Below are positions 9,692-22,258 of a stretch of 64,000 bases of DNA, in pieces. The stretch is from Fomitopsis serialis (taxonomy: Eukaryota; Basidiomycota; Agaricomycetes; Polyporales; Fomitopsidaceae). The stretch is taken from NCBI RefSeq assembly GCF_022376445.1, contig NW_025955135.1, forward strand, positions 1 to 64,000, written 5' to 3'. The notes below the pieces were generated by a model. The model was not told the origin of the DNA, searched no databases, and was given only the letters and a program-made list of their open reading frames with translations. The position numbers and the translations under genes were made by a program. Position 1 is the first letter of the stretch; every line of letters begins with the position of its first letter.

Positions 9692-12600
9692 ATGTCCAAG
9701 CTGGAAGATGTCGACAATAAAGAAAACGCGAAGGTAGCCATGGCCAAACCGAAGAGCAAGAGACCGCGGACGACGAGTAAGGCGTCCAAAGTGCATTGTC
9801 TGTGTCGGAAGCCGGATGACGGATCGCCCATGATCAGATGCGAAGAGTGCAGAGAATGGTACGTGTCGGCCTTGAACGCACCTGCAGGTGCGCGCGATGG
9901 ACAGTGGATTGACTCCTGGGCGGTTCTAGGTACCATTTCCGTTGTGTGAGTCTTCCCGAGAGGGATGCGGAGGATGTCCGTAAGTTGTCGCTTTTCCTGT
10001 GTTCAAGCGTCGAGGACTAACGTGTGTCACAAGCAGAAACGTACATATGCCCTTCGTGCCACGAGCGTACGGGCTTGCGGACAATCAGTGAGTATTTCGG
10101 CTCAATACACGGGCGCGTTGCCTGCATTCTGGTTCTCGTTTCTTTTGCCTGTCCATGTACTTCGTTTACGCATCATGTAACTTTGCCCTCATGTGCTCCG
10201 TGCCCGCACTCTTGAGAGACCGTCAAGTTAGTTGCGCGTAGGTAGTGTCCGTTGTGGCGTTCGCGTGCGTACCCTGCACGAGCAAGTGTGTGGCCTAGTC
10301 AAAGTCGGCCTCTCGATGTCAGGCAGGTCGTACGGTGTCACTCGTCTGGGGCGACTGCATGATTGCCGTCGTGAGGCAATGCCTAAGGAAGCTCCTTGAG
10401 CAACCGGGGGTCGTTGTCTTAACGGGCACTGCCTGCAGAGCATATTAGGAGGGTCGTACCACATGTTTCTCATTCGTTGTGTTTGGTGTTATGTGTGCAC
10501 GGGCGGTGACTGATAGTTGGTTCTCGCAGTGGACTGGGAAGGTGTGGACGGCTTGGAAGAGAGCAGCGACGGGACAAGACAGAAAGCAACACCGATGGCC
10601 AGGCAAGACGGCCCGGAGAGTGGGCGAGATAGCGATATGAACTCTCCAGAGTCGGATGATGGAAGTGGGGACGAGTATGTTGCGGAGGAGTCGAAGTCGA
10701 GAGTGACGGTCAAGGTGTGTGTCTACCGTTACCTCCTCGCCACCAAAAATCCTCACCTGTGGCGTCGCTTTCCAGCGTCGGACACGCAGGGTATCGATCT
10801 CATCCAACTCGGACACGGATTCCGATGGGTCGCCCACCAAACAGAAGGCACCGAAGCGACAGCGTCGTACAAGCACTGTGACTCACGAAGGTGGTGTGCG
10901 CAAATCTGCATCCCCTGGTGCGAGTTCCCTGGTCAAGCGTAAGCAATCAAGTGCCACTGCACCTCCCGCGAAGCGTGCGAAGTCCGCCTCGGGCGACGAT
11001 CCTGCGCGGAAGTATTGCTTGACCAAGCTCGAGGAGATATTCTGTCCTATTTTCCTCCGTCACCCTTTTCTGGACGGGAAGAAGGCCACCTCGGGTAACC
11101 TAGAGCCCACCAAGCAGGAAGATCTCACCGATGAGGAGAAAGAGAAGCTGGAGATGACTGCGAAACATTTCGCTGCAGACCTCGAGCAGTGTATCTTCAA
11201 CTTGTATTCCGATACTGACAAACACGGGAGGCATTTCGTGGGAAGCAAGTATAAGTGAGTCGTTTGTCAACAAGCAGTTGTGGTCGTACTGACATGACCT
11301 GTGCAGGGAGCGTTTCAGGATGCTAACATTTAATCTAAGCAAACCTGATCGTGTGCTACTTCATAAGCGCATAGCTTCATCGAGCCTCACGCCAAATGAA
11401 CTGTCGACAATGACCTCCACCGAGCTGGCTGACGAAGAGACAAAACAGTCCATCAGGCATGCTGAAGAGGAAGCGCTGGCTCATTCTATCCTCAAGAAAC
11501 AGGCGCTTCCCCGTGCGAAGATCACGCACAAAGGTATTGAGAATATCGAGGATGTCAACGGTGCTACGCGTGATGTTGAGCGTGCGCGTGAGGACCAGGA
11601 GGAGGAAGATAGGATCGCGCGCGAAAGACAGGCTCGTTTGCGGCTCCAGGCTGAGCGTGCGCGATCTGCGAGCACGCAGGGTCAGGGGTCTGTTCCGCCT
11701 GAGTCTCCCGTTGTCCCACAGACTCCTACTTGGGGTGCCCCGCCTCCTGTTCCTTTGCATGCTTCGCACACAGATGTCAATGTGGGAGTACCTGGCATGG
11801 GCAGGCCTCCTGCGAATCCGCTGTTCGTACCGTCTGCGTCGGACTACCAGACTCCTGTAGAGGGCGAGCTGAACCTTGCCGACCTCATCAATATTGACGA
11901 GGACGTTCCGAACGATGTTCCCGCTACTGCACCCACACCGACGCCTTTCGGTGAGGATACCCCGCCGCCGTTCCAAGCGCACTCCCCTGGCGCACAAAGT
12001 CTGTCACCTCCCGGTGCTGCAGGTCCGACACCATCCACAGGGATGTCTCCGTTCGCGGCGAAGCCTGATTTAACGTCGCGCCCGTCGTTTGATCTCAATG
12101 CGTTATGGGTTCCTAAAGGCGATTCCCCTGGGCAGGAGCAATCGACTGAGCTTCAGGATGTGCCGATGCAGGATGGAGAGTCGGAGCCCACCGTTGAGCC
12201 CCACCCTCTGGGCGAGACGGCCGACGATCAGGACTTCGACATGTTCCTAGGCAAGGACGAAGAGGAACCACCTGCTCCACCACCAGTGGATAACAGTCCG
12301 GAGGGACTGCGTGCTGCTTTCGAAGCCCTTCCGAAAGTATGGACAGGCACGGTAAGCGTGACAACCCAATGCTATCAGTCTGACGTCGTACTGAAGTATC
12401 AATCGCAGCTGAGCATGCCACTGGATTCAGCGATGGCTCAAGACGTATCACTCAATGCTCGCCAGTCTGGTGGGCGGGCGCTGGAGGACGGCTCGCCTCT
12501 TTGGCAAACCTTGTTACCCTCCAAGGAGCTTCGCATTGATGGCAGAGTGCCCGTGGACAAATCCGCGCAGTACCTCACGCAGATGCGCTTGAACCCATTG

Positions 12601-13697
12601 AAAGAGCTCATAGCGGTGGCCTTCTCTCCTGAGCCTGGCCTTGGCATCGAGGGCACGGGCTTCAAACTTCTGATTGATCACTTGACAGCGAAAGGGTACG
12701 AGTGCCTTTGCCACGCACACTTCTGATTGCTGACCACACCGTGTTCTCTAGGCGTCATGGACTCGTATTCCCTTGGGGAAACCGACCGAAAGACTGGGCA
12801 CCAGGCCGTGAGCTGTACATCATTCCCCTTCTGGCTTCCGATCCGATCCCCGAATACATGGAGCTTCTCGACGACCTTCGTCTTCCCAAACAACGCACAT
12901 CCAACTATCTTGTCGGAATATGGGTTCTGAACAAGGGCAAATTAGCACCGCCCCCACCGACCTCTACTCCTGCGCCGCATCCCTTGGGCCCGGGCGCACC
13001 TCCCATCCAGTTACCTCAATCGCTCCTGGATCTTCTTCCCTCCTTCGTTCCCCAGCCTCCATCTCAGCCTCAGTTTTTTGTACCACCCCCTACGCAGCCG
13101 CCTGCTACGAACTCTGCCCTGGCTGCAGAGGTGGCGCAGCTGACTCCCGAACAGATACAGTTGATGTTGCGCACGTTGACTTCGACTACGCTTGCACCAC
13201 AACAGCCTACTATATCCGGACCATCACAGCCTGCCATCCCAATTGTCCCGCATATACCCCCGGCGGCCAGTCTACTACCGCAACAGCTACCACCCGGCCA
13301 ACAGCAGCCCATACCCCTGCAGCCGTGGCTCAACCCGGCAGCCATCTACCCACCGCCATTTCAATCTCCCCCGCACAACATGTATCCCGGTCAAGGCCCG
13401 CCTCCGTCACATCCTTATCCTGAGATGCATCAGGACTTCTACGAACGCGACCGACCGGGTCCACGTGGGCGGTTTGACGGTCCTGGTGACCGTGGGCAGA
13501 GAGGAAGAGGACGGAATCGAGGAAGGGGACGCGACCGCGATCGCGAGCATGAGAGGCCGAGGGACTCTGGGTGGAAGAGCAGAGGGCGTGGAAGAGGTGG
13601 TGGTGGCGGTGCGTCTAGTCCGCCGCGAGGTCGCGGACGGAATGACCACCCGGATGGAGTTGATGTGGTTGCGTCTGCTGTTGTCCTGTCTCGTTGA
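9692..13697 (+). CDS. BYE1: BYE1-like PHD / TFIIS-central / SPOC transcription elongation factor
   Basis: Seven exons (9692-9858, 9930-9979, 10037-10087, 10530-10714, 10776-11254, 11307-12695, 12752-13697) join in frame to 1088 aa. A PHD finger spans exons 1-3 (CLCRKPDDGSPMIRCEECREW, completed by YHFRCV and ICPSCHE after two introns). A basic, Ser-rich linker follows, then a TFIIS central domain (about residues 235-400: PARKYCLTKLEEIF through VLLHKRIASSSLTPNEL). After a long Pro-rich linker a SPOC domain starts at about W675 (VWTGTVSV) and continues across intron 6 (YLVGIWVLNKGKL). The C terminus is Pro-rich, then RGRGRGG-rich. This is the architecture of yeast Bye1, which binds H3K4me3 and RNA polymerase II. 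Nuclear. The gene starts 176 bp from the inverted-repeat boundary. Confidence 0.9.
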
Positions 13698-13849
13698 TCT
13701 ATTCTTGACTTATTCTCCGTTGTCGCTGTATCAATAGTGTCGTTCGTAGCTAGTAACGTAGTCGTTGGTCGCCGCTCGGACTCTTCTTTCCCTACCGTAT
13801 GAACTCACAGCGAAAGTGTATGATGTTGCACGAAGTATGAAGTATGTCA

Positions 13850-15560
13850 TTGCAATGCTATGCAATCTTGTTGAATTCGACAAACATCTGGAGACACTTC
13901 CAGCAGCCATGAATTGAGTATGGTGGATTCATACGTATGGTGCTCCCGTTGTTATTTTTGGTATGGTGAAGTCAGTCCAACAAAGCTCAACCAGATCATG
14001 CAGATAGATTGTCGAGCGCGAGGTGTGCGATGGCGACGCTCGAAGTACAGATGAGACCTGGCCATGTTAGGGTGGCATTCAGCTATCTTGCTTCGCGACC
14101 TGTATTCAAAATGACATACCCAGCCAAATCAGCGTGTGGATCTTGGCGGTGTTGTACACATTTCGCTGGTGAACAGGCAAAGATCGGAAGATGTACGGAT
14201 TGATGCAACTGAGAATGGCACACCTTTGCAGGATCGCCGGTGCTGTAACCAATAGTGTAGATGAGACGGGAGAAAGACCAAGTGCCACACAAGGTGGCTG
14301 CGAGGATTGGGTACTTCGCAGCGGTGATGACGGTGCTTTGGAATACCTGATCAGTGTGGTTGGACTCCTCTGAATAGTGCCTGGCATACCAGGTGATCAC
14401 GGCCGGTAAGTATTCAAGCGTATTCTGTGCAGCGCCTACATCCCGAATCATGTCAACTCTTAGAGAACACTCAACGGTGCCATGAACTTAATACGTTGGG
14501 TGCAGTTGAAGATCATCGCATCCTTCGACGCGGCCGCTTCCGCCTTCTCGGCATACACTACCGGGTAGTACCCATTCAACCTCGTGATAGATGCAAGTCA
14601 AGTAAGGCTCACCTTGGGGATACTCTATTGCAGCCCGTTTCCTCGCGCTGACCGTTTTAAACGTCTGGTAGAATGTTAGCCAGCATGTCGACACGATCGC
14701 CGCAGCGGGGTAGATCGCCCTGAGTAGGTTGAATCAGAGTTGAATCAGACGTCGGCATTTACTACAGACCAGCATGAGTATATAACTCACTGGTGAGATG
14801 CAGTGCCAGTGACAAGCATGGTACTAGATTGTGAGGTGCTATGTTGTTTGTGCAGCAACAGCGCCGTGAGCCTAGGACTCGGCGGAGAGACATAAGCTTT
14901 GAGAAGCTCTATATATATCCCGGTCTAGTCGAACTGGGCTGAGGTCCCAGCGCATCGAGTTACCATTCAGTTTACACCGTCGCTAAGACTGTGCTTACTC
15001 ACCTGGAAGAGTTCGTCGCATTGGTAAGGGACCTCAGTAAGCGAGGCAGGCGGCAAGTTCGCAGCATCTACACACCCTATCATCGAGACGTCGAACACCT
15101 CTAGGCTCGAGCCGCTATTCAGATGGACACAGTAGCCAGAGTACAGCCAGGGTCGCTCACGGAAGTCAGACGGTCTGGAAAGCCCGACGTGCGCACTTCG
15201 AGAATGCGGAACCACACAAGCGCTAGACAAGGAATTCGCGAGCCTCGTCCATAATATGGGTCTGTTATACGTCCTCGCGCCCGAGCAACGTCGCCAGCTG
15301 CTCAGTGAGTTGCATAACCATCATGCCATCTTGTACTGTGATCAAATCATTCAGAACTACTGCATCACAAGCTTACTGGCAAAGGGGTCTGGTTCAAGGA
15401 CGTGATTGAGTCCATGAGAGCAAACCTAGCAAGGCCTACTGTTGATTGGTACAAAGCGTCCGATGTGATGGCACGATGCATTCAGCTTGGTGTTCTTCAT
15501 CGGTCTCGTTGCCAAAGTCAGGCTCTGAGACGTCTCGTTCCCTACCTCACTTGTAAAGTA
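13850..15560. repeat. Older inverted duplication, copy A (MAPEG region)
   Basis: The reverse complement of about 13850-15560 aligns with 32190-33860. Conserved anchors include CTCGAGCGTCGCCATCGCACACC-type sequence over the last MAPEG exon, the GGCGATCTACCCCGCTGCGG exon start and the GAACTCTTCCAGGTGAGTAAGC stretch near 14990-15010. Identity looks about 80-90% with many small indels, so this duplication is much older than the >7-kb repeat. Confidence 0.85.
13996..14819 (-). CDS. MAPEG family protein, microsomal glutathione S-transferase 3-like
   Basis: Seven exons (14819-14791, 14719-14613, 14557-14495, 14435-14401, 14346-14224, 14165-14120, 14057-13996) join in frame to 154 aa, the normal size for MGST3. 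Diagnostic motifs span junctions: AIEYPQVYAEKAEA, then FNCTQR joined to AAQNTLEYLP (the MGST3 FNCxQRAHQNTLE signature), then GTWSFSRLIYTIGYSTGDPAKR. Four hydrophobic segments are expected in the ER membrane. The family conjugates glutathione to electrophiles and reduces lipid peroxides. A TATATATA box at about 14910-14918 precedes the start by roughly 90 bp. A decayed paralogue lies at 32923-33712. Confidence 0.85.
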
Positions 15561-15891
15561 GAGGTTAATGGCACTGCTTGTCCCGGACCCTGGCCGATCG
15601 TCCGATATGTCAGAGGTAAGTACACCAGGAACCCGCCTGCTGTCATGACCTTCGGGCATAACTTAGTATCTATGGTGGCCAAGCCAATAAATAGGGCCTA
15701 GGATGCGAATGAAGAACAGAAAGTCGAGGTAAGGAATGATAATTTAGAGGAACACTCCTCTTGTATGGAGGGCAGTGCATCGATAACAGACCGGATAAAC
15801 CGACAACTGGGAGAGACCCCGAGTTAGTACGCGCACCGGCACTCAAGCTGCATCACGCACAGTGAATCGCGCCGAACCATTGCGAGACTCG
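14820..15891. other. Degenerate spacer, mostly inside the old inverted duplication
   Basis: Contains the MAPEG promoter and about 600 bp that is also present upstream of the dead MAPEG copy. A minus-strand frame at 14967-15230 has no recognisable domain, and its counterpart near 32640-32760 is broken by indels, so I do not call it a gene. Confidence 0.4.
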
Positions 15892-17076
15892 TTACTGGCT
15901 CTTCAGACCAGTAGGAACCCCGAACACTTCCTTGACATTAACGGCGAGCAGCATCGCGCCGGAGAGCCATTCGGGGGCGATGTGCAGCGAGTAAAACAGC
16001 GCCTTCGCCATGGGGCCATTGAGCGATCCTGGCGCCATTGACAATAGCGAGGTGGTAGAGTTGGACATCGCTGCCAACCTATACACGCTAGGGATCATCT
16101 ACTCACAGGTAGGCGAGAAAAATCAAGGTAATGAGCATTCGTTGTGAGAGCCGAGTGTTAGTACTCACAATAATACAGAGCATACTGCAGAGATACAGCG
16201 CGGGCCCACGAGGTATCCGATTCGGCCGCGTCGACAAAGCCCAAAGGACCTCGTACAAGGCAACGAGCTGTAGGAACAGCACGATGATCGTTGAGGCATA
16301 ACTGTGGCACGTGCAAATTGTCAGAAAATGAATATACGCGTTCCTCTGTGCAACGCACTTCATTGCCCGAACGACTTTTGCCACGGTTTCGTTCGTGATA
16401 CCCGTAAAATACAGACCGCCGGATACGGAGCCTAGGGCAATTGCTTGTAAGCGCAGCACCACGGAGGCTATCCCATATGCTCAAGTAGAGCACGGAGTTT
16501 CGGCTCGTCCTGGAAGGTTTCCTGCTCGACAGTCGGCAATTTACTGTAAGACGAGCTGTTACTGGTATGTCCAGACAGGCGCATCGGCTTGAGCGGTTGC
16601 TCTTCCTCTAAGGGAAGAAATGTGCGATCTTCGAAGGCCTGCGGCGGGATCTCCACAATGAAGGAAGTGCCTTTTAACGCCTTCACGACAAACAGCCGCG
16701 CGATGTTGTTGAGGTCCTGCGTCGTGCTTAGGAATCCCAAGGCATACGCGCTCTGCAGCCAAGAGACGAAGAAATTTGTCGTGCGGATGTTGGGTTTCTG
16801 AGCCTCAGCGGCACGAATGGCGAAGTCAGCTATCCTATGAAGTCAGGTGCCATTAGGTTGAGAGGATCACATACACTGGACAGAGTGTACTTACCGCTCT
16901 ACCGAGAAAGTCACAGTCCCGATGTACGAGAGCGACCGTGACCGTTTGTCGATCATTCGCCAGACTGCAACTGGAACAGTCAGAGCATAGAGAATTGTAA
17001 AGATCAAGGCAGGCGTAAAATCATGAGGGAACGGAATGCCTCCAATGGGCGATGGAAACTTGTGTTCAGAAGACAT
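15892..17076 (-). CDS. Seven-TM membrane protein with a one-base frameshift
   Basis: Four exons (17076-16895, 16834-16359, 16301-16169, 16098-15892) give about 332 aa if one base is missing at a GGG run near 16472. Without that base exon 2 stops after LLEHMG, while the next frame continues IASVVLRLQAIALGS and closes in phase through exons 3 and 4. Seven hydrophobic segments are visible: ALIFTILYALTVPVAV, YIGTVTFSVERIADFA, WLQSAYALGFL, VVLRLQAIALGSVSGGLY, TIIVLFLQLVALYEVL, ALYLCSMLCII and EWLSGAMLLAV. A cytosolic Ser/Glu-rich loop lies between TM3 and TM4. It looks like one of the many basidiomycete 7-TM families, but I cannot name it. It is either a sequencing error in a homopolymer or a young pseudogene. 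Confidence 0.6.
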
Positions 17077-18874
17077 GGAACAGACGGAGAAAGGATGAAG
17101 AAGAAGATAGTACTGGCATTCGATGGCGCGGCGTTGCTCTTTTATTCAATGTGCGAAGATGCTGCGCCGTGGACGTGGATAGACTACCAGTAACAACCAC
17201 CGCTGCAATTGAGATGCATGAGGCAGAGTCGCGGTGTTGGCCCATCGCCGCTCCTTGTCCACAGAGGACGCCGCAGTGAGTGTCGTCAGCCGCGAGTGCC
17301 TCGGCCGTGACTCGGTGATGGCTAGAGACAAATAGACGTCGTTCAACGTTCATCGATGTAGCGACGCGCATCCATATGCGATAGTGGGGTGTCTCACACA
17401 CAGGACGCACCTGACTGGAAATCCCCGACTGCGACCAGAACGAGGGAGGGTATTGTACTTGCGAGGTCGTTACGGTTCTCTGCGAGGAAGGATACACACG
17501 GGCTGAGGATCATTCGCCCATACACGGTTGATCCGTTGCCATGACTAGACTTGATCTCTCCCTCTGATATTCATATCCAGGCCGCAGGCTTCGACCTGTG
17601 CAATTCGCAGATTTGACGGCGTGATGTTCACGTCCAACTCTATTGACAGCGACGTCGACGCGTTGACGTGACCGAGGCTTGCCCGTGCCAGTATGGCAAC
17701 CTCGTACGTGAATCGCCTGCTAGAGCTGGTCAGGCGACATATCACTAGATTAACTTGGAATCCAACATCGACACATACTGACCTGACACTCACCGAGATG
17801 CAACCAACCGCCGTGTGGTACTGAGACTAGCGTGAAGCGCTAGGCGTCTAAGTGGCTGTTCAACGCACCAGGAACATACACCATGACATGTCCGACAACT
17901 CCCTTGGCCGTGCACCCGCGCTATCCGCGAAGACGACCTGATATTCGTGGTGTGAATACCGCGGGAGTCAGACTCAGCGGACGAAACTTATGGCCTGGGA
18001 CTCTGGAGATTCACTGTCACGACGCTGGCACCGACAACGTCTGGTCCCGTCGTCTTGGCTCCTCACGGAATGAGCACATTCTGCGCATGAGCATGGTTTC
18101 GATATCTAGAACACACAGTGGGACATACGCCTGTCCGAGGAGAAGTGTTCGCTCACATCCGTCGTGTCCGAAGCTCGTCTCAAGGCTCTGTAACATTTGT
18201 CGAGCTGTTGATCACCGAGGTGTGTACGGTAGAGCCTGATGTTTACAACTCGCAAGGTGGTACTTCGTATGAGGCTGCCATGACAATCTACGTTACAGAT
18301 GTGTCAGCGTTGAGAGCTAAGGGGAGGAGGCAAGGAGAATCCTTGAGAGAAGATAATGCGATTTCGCTGTACAGAGCCAAGGACGCTCCGGCTGCTCCAA
18401 GAAGTCGATCAACCGGCGCGAAGTTTTGTGACACAGATTGACAGATTGACCCCGGGCCAGCGAACGTCCAGGTCAACAAGGAAAGCACGGCCTCCCAAGC
18501 CCATGATCCAGTCGTGTACCTATACCACTCGCATGCCGCTAGGGTCAGCATTCACCAACCTCAGAAGACAGCACTCACCAGGATGCCTGACGAAATGTGA
18601 TAGAGACCGTCTGGCATGTCGTCGACATTGTTCAGGCACCAGGCGTCGGGATCAGAAGTTTCAAGATATTCCATGGGCAGCCAAGCTAAGGATTATGCAC
18701 CTGTGGACGAACATGTATGCGGTGTATAGTACATTGCAAAGGAAACGGAACAGAGACATGAAACGAGGACCCAACAGGAAGTCTGGCATACACAAGGCCT
18801 GTCATATAACACCATTCTTGACCTACAAATGCACACGACCATGACTTCCGGAGCAGGATGCATCGATAACATGG
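17077..18874. other. Gene-poor interval
   Basis: 1.8 kb between the start of the 7-TM gene and the 3' end of MBP1. Several frames of 80-160 codons exist on both strands (for example 17545-17793 minus and 18118-18441 plus), but none has a recognisable domain and I could not splice them into one product. A decayed gene is possible. Confidence 0.4.
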
Positions 18875-21837
18875 CTATCGTACCTTTTGCATAAACCCTG
18901 ATACACGACCAATATCCACAATCTGCGCCTCGCTCTCTACAGCGACGACAAGGTTCTCGAGCATCTGGCAAATGTAGCCATCATTTAAAAAGCACATTGA
19001 AAGCGTGGTCAGCGCAACGCACCTCCTCGACTTTGTCGATCGGTACGCCCGTGCAAAGCGCCACGATTTTCTTGCACTGAAACTCCTTCTCCGCACTGGC
19101 GCCCTGCAAGGACCGGAATCGCGCGTCCACCAACCGCTCCGCCCGCTCATGCCACAGCTTCATCCTACGTAACCTGATTAAGCTCGCCGCGGAGTCCACC
19201 GTCGGTACTGGCGGGTCCGCATCCAGATTGAACGATAGGTCGACCGGACCTGCGCCCGTCATCGTGTACGTCGCCCCCCTCAAGCGGAATGCGGGCCCAG
19301 CCACCACGCCGGCGTCGGATCCGTCGAGCTCTCTCCGGCCCGTCCATTCAAACTCGTCCTCGTCTTGAAGCGCCTTCTCGAGGTTCCGTATTCGCTGGTT
19401 GACTTGGTCCATCTCGCCGCATCGCTGCGTCCACGACTGAATCTGTTTTCGTTGTTCTGAGAGCTCACGCGTTGCCGCGCGCAGGTGTGCTTGCGTGACA
19501 TCGAGCGCGTCCTGCTTCGTCTTAACCTCCGCTGAGAAGTCATTTCCCAGCATTTGGACCATGGCGGTCATCTCTACGTAGTTTCATGAGACCAGTGATA
19601 AGGCAACGACGCAGGGTACATACCAGCTAGCACGTCCTGACTTTTCAAGACGGGAGCAGAGGGCCCGGATCGCAGTGAATTGAGGATGTCCTCAGCGCGA
19701 GGTCCACCACCCAGTTCCTATTAACGCAGCCGAATCACATCAATACACAGTCATAGTACAGCTGCGACGAGTCCTACCTCCGTCTCAACACCGAAGTCAC
19801 CGGGTCGCAAGCCAAGGTTATTGGGCAGGATTCGATTCGCCCCCACATCCAACAGTGTCCTCACCAGACTCCGATTCCCAACCCTCGCAGCGATATTCAG
19901 TGCTGTATCGCCATGCTCATCCTGCAGGTCCACAATTGAGCGGAACTCGCCGCCCTGGTGTTGTGCGATCCAGTAGAAGATCTGGTCGAGGTAATACCTC
20001 GCGGCCGACGCGCGCCCCTTCACACCCGCGGACGAGACGACATGGTGGATCACCGACTTCCTTGACGAGTCGAGTGTGCGGATGGACGGGTGCAGCGCGG
20101 CGACAAGCAGGTGGAAGCTCTGTTGGTCCGCGTTGTGCGTCGCGAGGCACGCTCGTACGAGTGCGGTCTCGCCGTTGTAGTTCCCGCGGTGCACGTCCGC
20201 GCCGTTCGCGACGAGCGCATTTACGATCGCATGCCTCGCCATACTCGCCGCCAGGTGCAATGCGGTATGTCCCTGGTCGTCCAGAACGAGGTCAACGTCC
20301 ATGTTCAGCGCGGGATTGTCTGGCCCAATATCGCGGATCTGGTCCACGATGGGCAGGGGTTCGTCGCCTCTGCAGATGGCAGTCACAATCGCCGCTCTGC
20401 GTGAGTCGCGTAGAGGCGCCGCGGCGTCGGTTGTCCTTGGGATGTAGGGTTTGGATGCAAAGCGGATCTCGAGTGTGTCGGGATCGAGTTGTCCATCGGG
20501 TAGCTTACCATTGGGCATCAAGGACTGAGAACTGCCCGGGCGCGAGACACCGTTTCCCATGGCTGGCGTAGCTGCACGCAGGTCCTGTACCCCAGCAAGG
20601 CTAGGGTCTATAGCAGCATCTGGTGACGGGTCCAACCGCGGGCGCTTAGAGGGGCCCGCACCGTCCATCTGCGGCGAGATCGAAGGCGGGCGCGATTGGT
20701 CTGCCATTTGAATGTCAGGAGAACCAGCAAGGTGTGGCGTCTGCCGTGAAGGCGGGCGTGGGGAGGCTGCAGATGACTCGCCGTCAACATCTGACCGCGA
20801 GCGTTTGAGAGAAGGCGGTGGTGGTGTAGGGGATACATTGACTGTATGCTGTTGATATGCGGCTAGACACACAAGTTCCTCGCATATACTCAGGTTTCTG
20901 AGAAGCGATGGCTACGTACCTGAAGTTGAAGGGGTGAATAAACCTTGTGCACGCCCCTGATTCAATAAGCGAAGGGCAGAACCTGGCATAATTGGCGGGG
21001 GCGCAAGGCCAGCGGGTACAAAGTTTCCTACGAGAGGTGTTAGCAAGTGGCCAGATAGGTGTGAACGAAAGAATTGAGGATAAGAAGGACAGGGTGAAAT
21101 GTAACGTAGTTTCTGCGGTGAGTATTCATGCGAGATCTGCGTGCAGCTACCCGCCGACGTGGGCCTCATAGCGCCACTGGGCAGAGAGGCAGTATGCTCT
21201 CTGTTCGGGCAGTATATGTAGTGTATTGCGAGGATAGAGCGTTCGCGCCCTGTCACTCGCACATCGTGACGTTGCGGGGAAATGGAGGCTAAGAGCAGCC
21301 CCTCATGCAGTCGCTTTAAACAATGCAATGAGGTACTAACCTGACGTGATATTAGGCAACCCAGCTGGAAGGCCACCGAGAGCATTGGCGTTGGGAACGA
21401 AGTCGAAGAGAGGCGCGAGTAGAGGTGCGACGCCATACTGCACAGCAATGTCACGGCCCCTCTCGAGGGGAATCCTACTCAAGTATGAGCGGAAAAAGTG
21501 GAGGAACAGATGTAACACGTACCATGTGCCTTGATACTTGCCATACCCACCCTGTACAATCTCGTGTTTCCCTGGCAGGATCTCCTTCTCGAGAATCTTG
21601 GTACGGCGTCCCTTGTCAACGCCGGCGACCTTGAGGATTTGGGTCGCGTTCACGTAGGAATCGGTGCGGCGGCGCATGACTGCGATGCCGCGCACCATGC
21701 ATTCGTAGACCTAGACGACGCGACGCGTTAGGGCGTGTCTGTAGAGGAAGAGGGAAACGCACCTGGACGGACGAATAGACGGCATTATAGATCTTGACAG
21801 GCTGCTGCTGGCCCGGGGCGCGCGCGACGGCCTGCAT
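18875..21837 (-). CDS. MBP1: APSES-ankyrin cell-cycle transcription factor, MBP1-like
   Basis: Eight exons (21837-21763, 21710-21523, 21474-21341, 21027-20920, 20862-19778, 19717-19624, 19573-19023, 18964-18875) join in frame to 774 aa. Residues about 15-110 are the APSES/KilA-N DNA-binding domain: VKIYNAVYSSVQ joins VYECMVRGIAVMRRR, then YVNATQILKVAG, KGRRTKILEKEIL, GGYGKYQGTW and, after an intron, IPLERGRDIAVQYGV. A Ser/Pro-rich linker follows. Ankyrin repeats come next (DDQGHTALHLAAS, NGETALVRAC, DEHGDTALNIAARVG, LLDVGANR). The C-terminal part is a coiled coil and a conserved end (VEEMLENLVVAVESEAQ). This is the DNA-binding subunit of an MBF/SBF-type complex for G1/S genes. The start at 21837 gives the usual short leader; a longer in-frame start lies at 21978. 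Confidence 0.92.
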
Positions 21838-22258
21838 ACTGGCGGCGTCGTCGGGGTCGTCGAGGATGGTCGTCGGGCGGAGGCGGGTCTGGGGACTCTC
21901 ACGTCGTCGCGCGCCGAGACGCGCTGCAAAGCGTGTTGGCGGAGCTCGAAATCCGCCACCGTCTGCCCTCGCCACCACCGCGACCGCTTAGGTAAGCAAC
22001 GCGTGGACTGTGCCCCGACGCCCGACAGTCGTCCTCACAGCGTCCCGTCGTCGTCGCCGGCCTCGTCGCCACCGCCCACACCCTGCTCGTCGCTGCCGTC
22101 GGCCCTGCCTCAGCGCGCGCGCGCCCCGCCGGGATCATCACACACGTCACGCGCCGGGCACGAGCGCACAGCCGACCGCAACGCCTGCCTAAAGCGGCCT
22201 GCCACAGGCGTCCGTCGACTATCGCGAGCGCGAGCTCAAAGGCAACGCCGAGGCCAAC
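21838..22258. promoter_or_regulatory. Divergent promoter between MBP1 and MVP1
   Basis: 421 bp, GC-rich, between the two start codons. Short arginine-rich frames cross it on both strands and are composition artefacts. No clear TATA box is visible. Confidence 0.5.
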
